64,000 bases of DNA from assembly GCF_000801335.2 (NCBI RefSeq), contig NZ_JSEH01000022.1:1-64000 (forward strand), read 5' to 3'. Source of the DNA: Desulfovibrio sp. TomC. GTDB lineage: Bacteria > Desulfobacterota > Desulfovibrionia > Desulfovibrionales > Desulfovibrionaceae. Shown in pieces: positions 29,465-38,951 of the stretch. The translations under genes and the position numbers were made by a program. The notes beneath the pieces are model-generated. The model searched no databases. It was not told the origin of the DNA and saw only the letters and a program-made list of their open reading frames with translations. Within the stretch, counting starts at the first letter, position 1. Each line of letters begins with the position of its first letter.

Positions 29465-29512
29465 ACGGCCAGCCGCCTGCCCCGCTTCGAAGCGGGGCAG
29501 GCGGCTGGCCGT
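29465..29512. terminator. 48-bp perfect palindrome, probable bidirectional terminator
   Basis: ACGGCCAGCCGCCTGCCCCG... through a TTCGAA centre to its exact complement, 24 bp per arm. It sits between the convergent sensor gene (plus) and pheT (minus). T-runs are short on both sides. The 150 nt to its left hold a worn copy of a GC-rich spacer sequence and no gene. Confidence 0.75.
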
Positions 29513-29534
29513 TTAAAAGGACGCAGGCCAGGGG

Positions 29535-31940
29535 CTACGGCCGGGTCACCGGCAACGCGGCCAGCACAGCGGCCACCAGCCCCTCATGGACCTTGTCCAC
29601 TTCCTTGTCCTTGAGGGTTTTTTCACCGTGCCGGTAGGTCAGGCGGAAAGTCAGCCGCTGCCCGTCCTCTCCTTCCGGCTTGTAGGCGTCAAGAAGCAGG
29701 ACATCCTCGAAAATGGGCGTTTTGGCCGCCGCCACCGCGTCCAAAATGGCCCCGACCGTCACGCCGGCCGGCACGGCCAGGGTGACGTCGCGGCGCACCG
29801 GCGGGAACCCGGGCAGGGTCGTAAAGCCCCGGGCCACGCCTCCGGCCAGAACGCGCAGCAAATCGAGGTCAAGCTCGGCCAGCCACAGCGGATGGCGGGC
29901 ATGATAAGCGTCGGCCACTTCCGGCGTCACCTGGCCAATGAGGCCAAGCGGCTTGCCGGCAACCGTCACCGTCACCTGCGGGGCCAGCCAGGGCAGGGCG
30001 TCGTCGCGGCTAAACACCGCCGCCGGCAATTTGAAGTGGGCGAGAAGCGCTTCGACCATCCCCTTGATGTCGGCATACCCGGCCGTCTCGTCCTTGGGCC
30101 AGGGCCAGCCTTCGGGGTGGCGCAGGCCGTGAAGGACAAGGCCCAGGCGTCCGGCCTCCCGGGCCGTGGATTCGGCCTCGGGGTCGGCGGTAAAGATGCG
30201 GGCCACCTCAAACAGACGCAGGTTGGCGTTGCCCTGGGCCAGATTGTGGCGCACCGTGCCCAGAAGGCCCGGGGCCAGCATGGGCCGCATGACGTTCTGG
30301 TCTTCGGACAGCGGGTTGGCCACCGACACCCGGCAGGCGGCGTCCAGGCACAGGATGTCCAGATCGCTGTGGCCGACAAAGCTGTAGTTGACGGCTTCGC
30401 GCAGGCCCAAACCCACGGCAAAGGCCCGCACCCTGGCCCAGAAGCCGAATTCCGACTCGGCCGGCACGTCGTCCAGGGCCTTGGCCACCCGAGGCAGGCG
30501 CGGGGCAATGCGGTCAAGTCCGTAGACCCGCCCCACTTCTTCGATCAGATCGGCCTCGCGTTCGAGATCGAGACGATAGGACGGCGGGGTCACGGCCATG
30601 GCCCCGGAAGGATCGGTGTCGGTCAGGACGCAGCCCAGGCCGGTCAGGGTCTTGCGGCAAAAGTCCTCGGACATGGACTCGCCAAGAAGCATCGTGGCCC
30701 GGGCCGGGCGAAACCCGATGCCGCGGGGCGTATAGGGATGGGGTTCGGCCGCCGCCACGCCGGGCAGGACCGTGCCGCCGGCGGTTTCGAGCATGAGCGC
30801 CACGGCCCGGTTCATGGCATAGACCGAACCGACCTGATCCACGCCGCGCTCGAAGCGGTACGAGGCTTCGCTTGGCAGGGCCAGACGGCGGGCGGTCTTG
30901 CGGATGGCGCCGGGCCGGAACACGGCGCACTCCAGCAGCACCTCGGTGCTGCCGGCCTCCATCTCGCTGTTGGCCCCGCCCATGACGCCGGCCAGGGCCA
31001 CCGGCTTTTCGGCGTCGCAAATGAGCAGGTCGCGGTTGGTCAGCAGGCGCTCCTGGCCGTCGAGGGTGACGATCTTCTCGCCGTCCTTGGCCAGACGCAC
31101 CCCGACCACATTGCCGGCCAGCTTTTGCCGGTCAAAGGCGTGCAGGGGCTGGCCCAGTTCAAAAAGCACGTAGTTGGTGGCGTCGACGATATTGGAAATG
31201 GGGCGTTGGCCGATGGCCAAAAGCCGCCAGCGGATGCGGTCCGGCGAAGGGCCGACCGTCACGCCGGTTAAGAGCTTGGCCCGGTAAACCGGACACTGGT
31301 CCGGGTCCTCGATGGCAATGGCCATCTTCCCGCCGGCGTCGTCCCCGGCTTCGGGATAGGCCACCGCCGGCAGGGTGAGCGGCAGGTCAAAAGCCATGGC
31401 CGTTTCCCGGGCAATGCCCAAGACGGACAGGCAATCGGCCCGGTTGGGCGTAATGGAGACGTCGAGCACGCAGGTGTCCAGGGAAAGGGCTTCAGGCAGG
31501 GGCGTTCCAACCATGCAGGACTCGGGCAGGACCATGATGCCCGGGCTTTTCTCCTCGGCCAGTTCCAATTCGGACTCGGAACAGATCATGCCCTGGGATT
31601 CCTGGCCGCGAATCTTGCTTTTTTTGATGGTGAGTCCGCCAGGAAGGGTGACGCCGACCGTGGCCACGGGCACGAGCTGCCCGGCCGCGACGTTGGCCGC
31701 GCCGCAGACGATGGGCAGCGGCTCCGGGCCGCCGACATCGACGGTGCAGCACGACAAATGGTCGGAATCGGGATGGGCCTCGCGGGTGAGCACGCGACCA
31801 ACCACCACGCCCATGATGGCCTCGAAGGGATTTTTGATCTCTTCGATTTCAAGGCCGAGCATGGTCAGGCGATCGGCCAATTCCTGGGCCGTGCCTTGGT
31901 AAGGAGTCAATTCGCGAAGCCAGGACAGACTGAGCAGCAT
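29535..31940 (-). CDS. pheT: phenylalanine-tRNA ligase beta subunit
   Basis: The 801-residue protein has the full set of PheT domains: an N-terminal tRNA-binding OB fold (about 40-150), the B3/B4 editing region near 210-380, the B5 domain near 400-475 and the C-terminal FDX-ACB anticodon-binding domain (FPPVRRDVTLAVPAG... LTFRLTYRHGEKTLKDKEV). It forms the alpha2-beta2 enzyme with PheS. Its ribosome site GGAGG lies 9 nt upstream of the ATG and is part of the GC-rich palindromic repeat that separates it from pheS. It is the last gene of the operon. Confidence 0.97.
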   Translation of the reverse strand: MLLSLSWLRELTPYQGTAQELADRLTMLGLEIEEIKNPFEAIMGVVVGRVLTREAHPDSDHLSCCTVDVGGPEPLPIVCGAANVAAGQLVPVATVGVTLPGGLTIKKSKIRGQESQGMICSESELELAEEKSPGIMVLPESCMVGTPLPEALSLDTCVLDVSITPNRADCLSVLGIARETAMAFDLPLTLPAVAYPEAGDDAGGKMAIAIEDPDQCPVYRAKLLTGVTVGPSPDRIRWRLLAIGQRPISNIVDATNYVLFELGQPLHAFDRQKLAGNVVGVRLAKDGEKIVTLDGQERLLTNRDLLICDAEKPVALAGVMGGANSEMEAGSTEVLLECAVFRPGAIRKTARRLALPSEASYRFERGVDQVGSVYAMNRAVALMLETAGGTVLPGVAAAEPHPYTPRGIGFRPARATMLLGESMSEDFCRKTLTGLGCVLTDTDPSGAMAVTPPSYRLDLEREADLIEEVGRVYGLDRIAPRLPRVAKALDDVPAESEFGFWARVRAFAVGLGLREAVNYSFVGHSDLDILCLDAACRVSVANPLSEDQNVMRPMLAPGLLGTVRHNLAQGNANLRLFEVARIFTADPEAESTAREAGRLGLVLHGLRHPEGWPWPKDETAGYADIKGMVEALLAHFKLPAAVFSRDDALPWLAPQVTVTVAGKPLGLIGQVTPEVADAYHARHPLWLAELDLDLLRVLAGGVARGFTTLPGFPPVRRDVTLAVPAGVTVGAILDAVAAAKTPIFEDVLLLDAYKPEGEDGQRLTFRLTYRHGEKTLKDKEVDKVHEGLVAAVLAALPVTRP

Positions 31941-31947
31941 GATGATA

Positions 31948-32030
31948 TGCCTCCGGCGGCCGGGGAGGGAACCCCTTTTTGCAAAAAGGGGTTCCCTCCC
32001 CGGACCCTGCCTTCCCCAAAACCTTTTGCG
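31948..32030 (+). repeat. GC-rich intergenic palindromic repeat, copy 4, between pheS and pheT
   Basis: The family core GCCTCCGGCGGCCGGGGAGG is followed by a perfect 44-bp inverted repeat (31960-32003; 21 bp arms, GC centre) and GGACCCTGCCTTCCCC. It is the only copy inside an operon. On the transcribed (minus) strand the stem could cause partial termination; the repeat also supplies the pheT ribosome site. Confidence 0.85.
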
Positions 32031-32095
32031 GCATAGCGTGGAGACAGGCGAAGGCGGAACCGGAGGAACCCCGACGTATCAGGGACAAACCCCGA

Positions 32096-33139
32096 TTAAA
32101 ATTGACTCAGAAACCGGACGTCGTTTTCAAAAAACATCCGCAAATCGCCGATGCCGTACTTGAGCATGGCGACGCGCTCGACGCCCATGCCAAAGGCAAA
32201 GCCGGTGTAGCGCTCGGTGTCGTAGCCCACGGCGTCGAAGACATTGGGGTCCACCATGCCGCAGCCCAGGATCTCGACAAAGCCCGTGCCCTTGCACACC
32301 CGGCACGGTCCGGCCGCAGTCGAGCCCTTGCCGCCGCACATGACGCAGGAGATATCGACTTCGGCGCTCGGCTCAGTGAACGGGAAAAAGCTCGGCCGAA
32401 AGCGCACGTTGGTGGAGGGTCCGAAGATGCGGCGCACGAAGGCGGTCAGCGTGCCGCGCAGATCGGCCATGGACACGCCTTCATCCACGAGCAACCCCTC
32501 GATCTGGTGGAACATCGGGGTGTGGGTGATGTCGGAGTCGCGGCGATAGACCTTGCCCGGAGCGATGACCGCAACCGGCGGCTTCTGGGCCAGCATGGTG
32601 CGGATCTGCAGCGGCGAGGTATGGGTGCGAAGGACCACCGAATCGGAAATATAGAGCGTATCCTGCATGTCCCGGGCCGGATGCTCCGGGGGCATGTTGA
32701 GCGCTTCGAAGTTGTAGTAGTCGGTTTCGATCTCAGGCCCGGTCACGATGGTAAAGCCGAGCTCTTCAAGGGCTTTGCAGATTTCGGCCGTGACCAGGGT
32801 GACCGGATGGAGGCTCCCGGCAAAGGGGGCCAGTCCGGGCACGGTGGGGTCGAAATCAGCCAGAGCCGCGTCCATGGCGGCCCGGTTGAGCGACGCCAGA
32901 CGGCCGTCGTAGAGGGCGGTCAGGCGCTCCTTGACGGTATTGGCGGCTTTGCCGGCCTCGCGCCGGGCATCGGGTTCAAGCGACGGCAGCCGGGCCATGA
33001 TGGCGGCCAGCTGGCCCTTGCGGCCGAGATACTCGACCCGGGCGGCCTCAAGCTCTTCAAGAGCCAAGGCCCGGTCGAGCCGTGCAGCGCACGACTCGAC
33101 CAGGCCTTCGAGCTCGGCAACGAGCGAAAGTCCGGACAC
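32096..33139 (-). CDS. pheS: phenylalanine-tRNA ligase alpha subunit
   Basis: The 347-residue protein starts at a GTG at 33139 directly after the rplT TAA with no spacer; AAGGTGA lies at the end of rplT. The N-terminal coiled-coil arm (1-100) is followed by the class II catalytic core: [28 protein letters not shown] (motif 2 region: [10 protein letters not shown]), [13 protein letters not shown] and the C-terminal [15 protein letters not shown] motif 3. Four cysteines ([14 protein letters not shown]) form a zinc-binding-like knuckle seen in some bacterial PheS. It makes Phe-tRNA with PheT. Confidence 0.97.
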   Translation of the reverse strand: MSGLSLVAELEGLVESCAARLDRALALEELEAARVEYLGRKGQLAAIMARLPSLEPDARREAGKAANTVKERLTALYDGRLASLNRAAMDAALADFDPTVPGLAPFAGSLHPVTLVTAEICKALEELGFTIVTGPEIETDYYNFEALNMPPEHPARDMQDTLYISDSVVLRTHTSPLQIRTMLAQKPPVAVIAPGKVYRRDSDITHTPMFHQIEGLLVDEGVSMADLRGTLTAFVRRIFGPSTNVRFRPSFFPFTEPSAEVDISCVMCGGKGSTAAGPCRVCKGTGFVEILGCGMVDPNVFDAVGYDTERYTGFAFGMGVERVAMLKYGIGDLRMFFENDVRFLSQF

Positions 33140-33493
33140 TTAGTTCACCTTGGATTTAACCAGCTCCGCCAGCTTAACGAAGCTGTCCTTTTCACGAACT
33201 GCCATATCGGCCAGGACCTTGCGGTCGAGTTCGATGCCGGCCAGGGTCAGGCCGTGCATGAACACGCTGTAGGACATGCCGTTTTCGCGGGCGGCGGCGT
33301 TGATGCGCAGAATCCAGAGCTTGCGCATCTGGCGCTTGCGCTGCTTGCGGTCGCGGTAGGCATAGACCAACGAACGTTCGGCAACCTCGCGGGCGGTTTC
33401 GTACAGCTTGCTGCGAGCCCCGACGTAACCTTTGGCCATTTTAAGAAATTTCTTGTGCCGTTTATGGGCGGCTTGTCCCCTTTTCACGCGCAT
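33140..33493 (-). CDS. rplT: ribosomal protein bL20
   Basis: The 117-residue protein has the usual length and the sequence [20 protein letters not shown] with [20 protein letters not shown], the RNA-binding N-terminal arm and core of bL20. It assembles early in the 50S subunit. A strong AAGGAG stands before the ATG. It belongs to the thrS-infC-rpmI-rplT-pheS-pheT operon. Confidence 0.98.
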   Translation of the reverse strand: MRVKRGQAAHKRHKKFLKMAKGYVGARSKLYETAREVAERSLVYAYRDRKQRKRQMRKLWILRINAAARENGMSYSVFMHGLTLAGIELDRKVLADMAVREKDSFVKLAELVKSKVN

Positions 33494-33533
33494 GTATCTG
33501 CTCCTTCAAGCATGAATGCCTGACCCTTGCGGG

Positions 33534-33731
33534 CTAGGCGTAAGGCAAAAGGCGGCTGACGGCCTTGACGTTGGCGGAATCGACCAGAGCGCCCTGCCCC
33601 AGACGGCGGCTGCGCTTGGCGTTTTTCTTGGTCAGGATATGGCGCAGGTTCTGGCGACGCCGGGTGAACTTGCCGGAACCTGTTTTGCCGAAGCGTTTGG
33701 CAGCGCTGCGGTTGGTCTTCATCTTGGGCAT
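33534..33731 (-). CDS. rpmI: ribosomal protein bL35
   Basis: The 65-residue protein starts MPKMKTNRSAAKRFGKTGSG and contains RRQNLRHILTKKNAKRSRRL, the standard bL35 sequence. AAGGAG precedes the ATG. It lies between infC and rplT, as in most bacteria. Confidence 0.98.
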   Translation of the reverse strand: MPKMKTNRSAAKRFGKTGSGKFTRRRQNLRHILTKKNAKRSRRLGQGALVDSANVKAVSRLLPYA

Positions 33732-33759
33732 GACGGACTCCTTCAGTGACGCGCAAGCC

Positions 33760-34302
33760 TTAAGCAGGCGCGATGGGTTTCTTGACTTGGGGGGCCAGCA
33801 GCATGGTCATCATGCGCCCTTCAGTACGGGGCTCCTGCTCCACCTTGGCCAGCTCGCCAAGATCGACCACCACCCGGGCCAGGATGACCTGTCCCCGGTC
33901 CTTATGCACGATTTCGCGTCCACGAAAAAACACCGTGACCTTGCAGCGGTCCCCGTCCTCAAGAAAACGACGGATATGCTTGAGCTTGGTCTGGTAATCG
34001 TGCTCGTCGGTTTTGGGCCGAACCTTAATTTCCTTCAGCTGAACCGTGGTTGCTTTCTTTCGGGCTTCCTGCACCTTTTTTTGCTGCTGGTACTTGAAGC
34101 GGCCGAAATCCATGATCCGGCAGACAGGCGGCTCGGCATTGGGCGCGACCTCTACGAGGTCCAGGCCCTTTTCCTGGGCCATGCGCAACGCCTCACTGGT
34201 AAGGATAATCCCTACCTGCGAGCCGTCGTCGGCAATTACCCGCACCTCGCGGGCGCGGATCCGGTGATTACACCGAGGATCACTACTGGGAGCAGAAGTT
34301 AT
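33760..34302 (-). CDS. infC: translation initiation factor IF-3, with probable AUA start codon
   Basis: The protein has the IF-3 N-domain ([31 protein letters not shown]) and C-domain ([35 protein letters not shown]). There is no ATG, GTG or TTG at a normal distance from a ribosome site. GGAGG at 34314-34310 is followed 7-8 nt later by ATA at 34302, giving 180 residues beginning (M)[15 protein letters not shown]. The GTG at 34317 is an alternative (185 residues) but sits upstream of that ribosome site. Rare AUU, AUC or AUA starts are the known device by which IF-3 represses its own mRNA. The start lies inside the end of thrS (20 nt overlap). Confidence 0.95.
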   Translation of the reverse strand: MTSAPSSDPRCNHRIRAREVRVIADDGSQVGIILTSEALRMAQEKGLDLVEVAPNAEPPVCRIMDFGRFKYQQQKKVQEARKKATTVQLKEIKVRPKTDEHDYQTKLKHIRRFLEDGDRCKVTVFFRGREIVHKDRGQVILARVVVDLGELAKVEQEPRTEGRMMTMLLAPQVKKPIAPA

Positions 34303-36226
34303 AGCGCATTCCTCCACGCTTGAAGGGTTCTTGGCAATCGGCCGTGATCAGCAGCACTACTTCGTCCAGGGTCTTGACGCCAAGATTTTCCCCGGAACGC
34401 AGCCGCACGTTCAGGCCGCCGAGTTCCTTTTCCTTGTCCCCTGCCACGAGCATGTAGGGGATCTTCTCGACCTGGGCCTCGCGAACCTTGAAGCCCAGTT
34501 TCTCGTTACGATCATCAAGTTCTGCCCGGATGCCGGCATCCTTGAGCCTGGCCAACGCCTGCTCGGCAAATTCTTTCTGGGCATCCGTCACGATCAGGAT
34601 GCGGGCCTGCACCGGGGCAAGCCAGGTGGGCAAGGCCCCGGCCGTGTGCTCAATGAGCACGCCGAGGAAACGCTCCACTGCGCCCAAGATGACCCGATGC
34701 AACATGACCGGCCGTTTTCGCTCCCCATCAGCATCCGTATACACAAGGTCGAAGCGTTCCGGCAAGGTGAAGTCGCACTGGATGGTGGCGCACTGCCACC
34801 GGCGATCTAAAGCATCCTTGAGCTTTATGTCAATCTTTGGTCCGTAAAAGGCTCCGTCGCCCTCGTTGACTTCATAGGGCAGGCCGATGGACTCCATGGC
34901 GTCGACCAGGGCCTTGGTGGCGCGTTCCCAGTCCGCGTCAGCGCCGATGGACTTTTCCGGACGGGTGGACAGCTCAGCCTCAAAGTCGAAGCCGAACAGG
35001 CCGACGACATCCTGGACAAAACGCACCACGCCGGTGATCTCCTCCTGGAGTTGATCCGGGCGGCACAGGATATGGGCGTCGTCTTGGGTAAACTGGCGCA
35101 CGCGCAGAAGTCCGTGGAGCACGCCGGATTTCTCATGGCGGTGCACCACGCCCAGCTCGAAATACCGCTGGGGCAGATCGCGGTAGCTGCGGATGCGCGA
35201 CTTGTAAATGAGCATATGCGCCAAGCAGTTCATGGGCTTGATGCCGTAGGACTGCTCGTCGATCTCGGTGAAATACATGTTCTCGCGGTAATTGTCGTAG
35301 TGCCCCGAGCGTTCCCAGAGTTCGCGACGCAAAATCAGCGGCCCGCGCACCAGATCATAACCCCGGCGCAAGTGTTCGCGGCGTTCGAAATCTTCAAGGA
35401 TCGTGCGCACCAGCTCGCCCTTGGGATGCCAGATGCACATGCCCGCGCCCACTTCCTCGGAAAAGCTGAACATGTCGAGCTGGGCGCCGAGCTTTCTGTG
35501 GTCGCGCTTCTTGGCTTCTTCCAGGTGGCGCAGGTAGGTCTTGAGGTCGGCTTCGGAGGCAAAGGCCGTGCCGTAAATACGCTGGAGCATGGGACGCTTT
35601 TCGTCGCCGCGCCAGTAGGCTCCGGCCACCGACAACAGCTTGACGGCCCGCACCATGCCGGTGGCCGGCACGTGTGGGCCGCGGCACAGGTCGGTAAACG
35701 CGCCGTGGCGATAGAGCGACACGATGTCCCCGACGATGTTCTCGTCCATGATCTCGAGCTTATAGCTCTCGCCCTGGGAGGCGAAAAGCGCCTTGGCGTC
35801 GGCCTTGGGCACATAGGTGCAGGCAAACTGGTGGTTGGCGGCAATGCTTTTGTGCATCTCCGCCTCAATGGCTTCGAGATCTTCGGGGGTAAACGGACGC
35901 TCGTACGCGAAATCGTAGTAGAAGCCGTTTTCAATCGACGGTCCGATCGTGACCTGGACCGAAGGAAAGAGCTTCTTGACCGCCTCGGCCATGATGTGGG
36001 CAGCCGAGTGGCGGATAACAGACAGGCCTTGGGGGGTATCGGCGGCAATGGCCGCGATTTCGTGGGCATCGTCCGGCAGGGGCGAAGCGAGATCGCGCGG
36101 CTGGCCATCTACAAGACAAGCCACCGTATTTTTCAGGCGTTTACCGGAAAGGACCCGGGCAAGAACCTGGCCGCAGGCTTCGCCAGCCGCCGCCTCCAGG
36201 GATTGATCCTCGATTGTGACCTGCAC
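34283..36226 (-). CDS. thrS: threonine-tRNA ligase
   Basis: The 647-residue protein starts at a GTG at 36226 after GGAGAAGG. Its domains in order are TGS (1-62), the editing/SAD domain with [11 protein letters not shown] (near 75-85) and the metal-binding [10 protein letters not shown], the class II core ([70 protein letters not shown]) and the C-terminal anticodon-binding domain. It charges tRNA-Thr. It is first in the translation operon and overlaps infC, as in E. coli where thrS-infC lie adjacent. Confidence 0.98.
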   Translation of the reverse strand: MQVTIEDQSLEAAAGEACGQVLARVLSGKRLKNTVACLVDGQPRDLASPLPDDAHEIAAIAADTPQGLSVIRHSAAHIMAEAVKKLFPSVQVTIGPSIENGFYYDFAYERPFTPEDLEAIEAEMHKSIAANHQFACTYVPKADAKALFASQGESYKLEIMDENIVGDIVSLYRHGAFTDLCRGPHVPATGMVRAVKLLSVAGAYWRGDEKRPMLQRIYGTAFASEADLKTYLRHLEEAKKRDHRKLGAQLDMFSFSEEVGAGMCIWHPKGELVRTILEDFERREHLRRGYDLVRGPLILRRELWERSGHYDNYRENMYFTEIDEQSYGIKPMNCLAHMLIYKSRIRSYRDLPQRYFELGVVHRHEKSGVLHGLLRVRQFTQDDAHILCRPDQLQEEITGVVRFVQDVVGLFGFDFEAELSTRPEKSIGADADWERATKALVDAMESIGLPYEVNEGDGAFYGPKIDIKLKDALDRRWQCATIQCDFTLPERFDLVYTDADGERKRPVMLHRVILGAVERFLGVLIEHTAGALPTWLAPVQARILIVTDAQKEFAEQALARLKDAGIRAELDDRNEKLGFKVREAQVEKIPYMLVAGDKEKELGGLNVRLRSGENLGVKTLDEVVLLITADCQEPFKRGGMRYNFCSQ

Positions 36227-36260
36227 GTCGCCTTCTCCGGGGGCAGCCCCCCACGCATCT

Positions 36261-36288
36261 AAAAAAAGGGAGGCCGAAGCCTCCCTGT
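36261..36288 (-). terminator. rho-independent terminator of tRNA-Val
   Basis: On the minus strand AGGGAGGC, a TTCG tetraloop and GCCTCCCT are followed by eight T. It lies 8 nt after the tRNA CCA end and 35 nt before thrS. Confidence 0.92.
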
Positions 36289-36295
36289 AGGTTCA

Positions 36296-36370
36296 TGGTA
36301 GGAACGGGGAGATTTGAACTCCCGACCCCTTGCGTGTCAAGCAAGTGCTCTCCCCCTGAGCTACGCTCCT
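36296..36370 (-). tRNA. tRNA-Val (anticodon GAC), CCA encoded
   Basis: The 75-nt cloverleaf on the minus strand begins AGGAGCGTAGCTCAGGGGGA and ends CCCCGTTCCTACCA. The acceptor stem AGGAGCG pairs with CGTTCCT (one G-T). The anticodon stem CTTGC/GCAAG closes the loop TTGACAC, so the anticodon is GAC. The T arm is GGGAG TTCAAAT CTCCC. Its 5' end marks the exact edge of the GC-rich chromosome part. Confidence 0.96.
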
Positions 36371-36814
36371 AAATTCAAATCAGGGAAGGGGATATCTATT
36401 CCAAACTCTTCCCGAAGTCAACCCTAAATTTTCCATTCCCCAGAAATTTTCGGGTACCAACCCGTTGGCGCTTGTTGGCTCGTCGTTGGTCGGAGGGGAC
36501 TACACTCCCACGGGCTGGGAGGTCAAGAAATTTTTCGCGGGGAGATGGAGAAAATGTCATTGGGGAGAGACGTTGAATGTGAATAGTTAATTATTACAGT
36601 ATGTTAAGCAATACCGTGCGCCTTCCAAGATAGCAGAAGCATGTTATTGGTGAATTCTAGCATATTGACTTTTTTGCTCAACAATATGTAGTATCAACGT
36701 AAGGAATTATTTTTATTTCTAACAAAAAGTGTGCTAAGCCCTTGAAGTTGAACCCCATTGATTTGGTCGTTTTGCTCCGACTTGTTATTTTCAAAACTGA
36801 AGAGGAAGGGCTCA
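36371..36814. other. intergenic boundary zone, GC-rich to AT-rich
   Basis: About 440 nt with no gene. Composition changes within the first 200 nt; from about 36,550 it is AT-rich. The promoters of tRNA-Val (leftward) and of the diguanylate cyclase (rightward) must be here. Confidence 0.5.
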
Positions 36815-38392
36815 ATGCTTTCTACAATTCGCAGTAAATTCTATTGTTTTTATGCGCTAATTGCACTATTCTTAGTTTGCATCATGACTATCGTGCTTCA
36901 ATCAAATCTAAAAACCATCTCCACGAATGAAATTCTACTTGAGGAATTTCGCTACATACGAAACTATTCAAGGCTAATTCATTTACTACAAAAAGAACGG
37001 GGACTCACAGCAAATTATTTCTCCAACAGAACGGCAGAGAATAAAGTCAACCTAGAAAATGCCCGTTCGAATACAGACGAGCAACTGGGAATATTTGCAA
37101 ACACGCTTGATGCATCGGGCACTACATCTCGAATTACTCAGATTAGAAATCAAGCGGACCAGGGAAAGTCGGTGCCATCATCAACCACCAAAGAATATTC
37201 GCTGATTATTTATCGTTTGATACGCGCGCTCAGCTCAAACTCATTTATTGAAAACTTTCATCACACACCACAATATCTAATCGTAGAGAACTTAATTTCT
37301 ACCAGGGAACACCTCGGAAAACTACGGGCATATATAACCACATTACTAAACAACAAAAGCGCTTCCGAACAAGACAGCCCTTACATCGACAGCGAAAACT
37401 CTTACTACTTAGCCGCCAAAGAAAACTTATTAAGCATTTTGAACCAAGAATACCCCGAAATTACTCAAGACATTACTCGATCAAACCATATAAAAAGTGC
37501 CGAAAACTTTATACAAATATACAGCGAGATAAAGGTGATAAATCTAAGCCCGAACGAATGGTTTAGACTTTCGACACAAGCCATGGACTACTACCTCTCC
37601 ATCCAGAACAAGCTAAACTCATTAATTGAAGAAAAACTAACCCAGAATATTAAATCTTCGAAAACAACTGCGCTGGCAGCATCAACAACAACAATCTTAG
37701 CCATCACTCTTTCTTTCATATTCTTTGTCAAGTATTTGAATTTATTTTCATCTCGAATTTCAACGTTAAACATAAAAATGAAATCAATATTATCAACAAA
37801 TAACTACCGAATCGAAATATACGACAAAAACGATGACGAAATTTCAGAAATTTCAAACTCACTGAACACCCTGCTAAAGTTTACAAACTCACTAATTGAA
37901 GAAAAAGATCGATTAGCCTCCAGGGACAAGCTTACAAACTTATACAACCGCCACAAATTCTCGGAATTGTTCGCCCTAGAACTTGAGCGATACAAGCGTC
38001 ACGGCACCATTTTTTCTCTTTGTATTTTTGACATTGATTTTTTCAAAAAAATAAACGATATCTACGGCCATATGATAGGCGACGAAGTTCTTGTTAAATT
38101 GAGTTCAGAAATTTCCAAAAACATTAGAACCAACGACGTTTTTGCTCGATGGGGAGGCGAAGAATTTGTTTTACTGCTGCCCTCAACTACCATTCAATCG
38201 GCACTTATATTTGCTGAAAAAATACGAGAGATTGTAGAGAAAATTAGTTTCACAAGAAATTTCAATATCACTATAAGCATTGGCGCAACAGAAGTAACCC
38301 AAGCAGACACTCAGGATTCATTAATAATCCGGTCAGATGAAGCTCTGTATGAATCAAAAAAAACAGGCAGGAACAAAGTTACTTCAAAGTGA
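36815..38392 (+). CDS. membrane diguanylate cyclase with NIT-type sensor domain
   Basis: The ATG at 36815 follows AGAGGAAGGG and gives 525 residues. TM1 is at 8-30 and TM2 near 285-310. Between them an all-helical domain of about 240 residues includes IHLLQKERGLTANYF, the helix signature of the nitrate/nitrite-sensing NIT domain. The C-terminal GGDEF domain is complete: DKLTNLYNRHKF, FDIDFFKKINDIYGH and the active-site loop GGEEF near 447. An RxxD inhibitory site (RTND) lies five residues upstream of it, so the enzyme should be feedback-inhibited by cyclic di-GMP. It makes c-di-GMP, likely steering motility. The chemoreceptor that follows has the same type of sensor. Confidence 0.92.
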   Translation: MLSTIRSKFYCFYALIALFLVCIMTIVLQSNLKTISTNEILLEEFRYIRNYSRLIHLLQKERGLTANYFSNRTAENKVNLENARSNTDEQLGIFANTLDASGTTSRITQIRNQADQGKSVPSSTTKEYSLIIYRLIRALSSNSFIENFHHTPQYLIVENLISTREHLGKLRAYITTLLNNKSASEQDSPYIDSENSYYLAAKENLLSILNQEYPEITQDITRSNHIKSAENFIQIYSEIKVINLSPNEWFRLSTQAMDYYLSIQNKLNSLIEEKLTQNIKSSKTTALAASTTTILAITLSFIFFVKYLNLFSSRISTLNIKMKSILSTNNYRIEIYDKNDDEISEISNSLNTLLKFTNSLIEEKDRLASRDKLTNLYNRHKFSELFALELERYKRHGTIFSLCIFDIDFFKKINDIYGHMIGDEVLVKLSSEISKNIRTNDVFARWGGEEFVLLLPSTTIQSALIFAEKIREIVEKISFTRNFNITISIGATEVTQADTQDSLIIRSDEALYESKKTGRNKVTSK

Positions 38393-38396
38393 TCAA

Positions 38397-38448
38397 TGAA
38401 ATTCACGCCCCAAATATTTGGACTACGTGGGCTTTCACTTTCCTTTAC
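38397..38448 (+). repeat. degenerate second copy of the 49.4-kb terminator module
   Basis: The stretch ACGCCCCAA...TTGGAC-ACGTGGGCTTTCACTTT matches the terminator at 49,424-49,470 except in its 5' arm, where pairing is lost. It begins 5 nt after the diguanylate cyclase stop. Confidence 0.65.
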
Positions 38449-38560
38449 CAAGACTCTGGATCGAGGCAGACCTATAGTAGCCGCCGCTTAGATTGCCTGG
38501 ACACTTTTATTCATCAAACCGGACATTTTCAGGGGCGATGGGTGACGGCATTACAAACTA

Positions 38561-38800
38561 AACAATCGCAGGATCCTGCCATCCGCCACCCTCGTTTCTG
38601 GTCCGCACTCATTGCGTGGCTTAAGAACTCCGTATTCTACCCATCAACAAAAAATTAATAGTTCCAGTAAACTGGATTTTTTAACAACCTACATTTTCGT
38701 AGCTTTTGTCTCAGCAATCAGCTGTCTGTCTATGGAAATCTGAGAACTGGTGGGTTCCTCCTCGGGCGCTCGTACTATCCAGGTGGGACTAAGGTATGCC
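38561..38800 (+). repeat. dispersed structured island repeat, copy I
   Basis: Palindrome P1 (GCAGGATCCTGC, 38568-38579), then GTTTCTGGTCCG, the hairpin P2 (TCCAGT-AA-ACTGGA, 38663-38676, with a T-run) and a GC-richer block. The whole 38,393-38,951 gap has no gene; 38,800-38,951 leads into the chemoreceptor. Confidence 0.65.
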
Positions 38801-38951
38801 AAACTCAACCTGTGTCAAATTAGACCTATAATTTCGAATTATTCAAAGCACTACCCTACTTGCCCTTGGACTAAGAAAGGTGTTAACGTCTTCCCAGACT
38901 AAGAGTATCTCGCTTAGCCAAAACATCACCGATTTAGAAGGATATAGTACC

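Noticed and set aside
36296-36370. tRNA-Val as a classical attL site
   Set aside because: The AT-rich region is at the 5' end of the tRNA, no partial tRNA copy is seen to the right and no integrase is in the window.
36471-36486. Sigma54-like TGGC...GC element before the diguanylate cyclase
   Set aside because: The distance between the GG and GC elements is one base short and the consensus bases are poor.
38389-38658. 89-codon frame after the diguanylate cyclase
   Set aside because: It covers the worn terminator and the start of repeat copy I and has no protein-like pattern.
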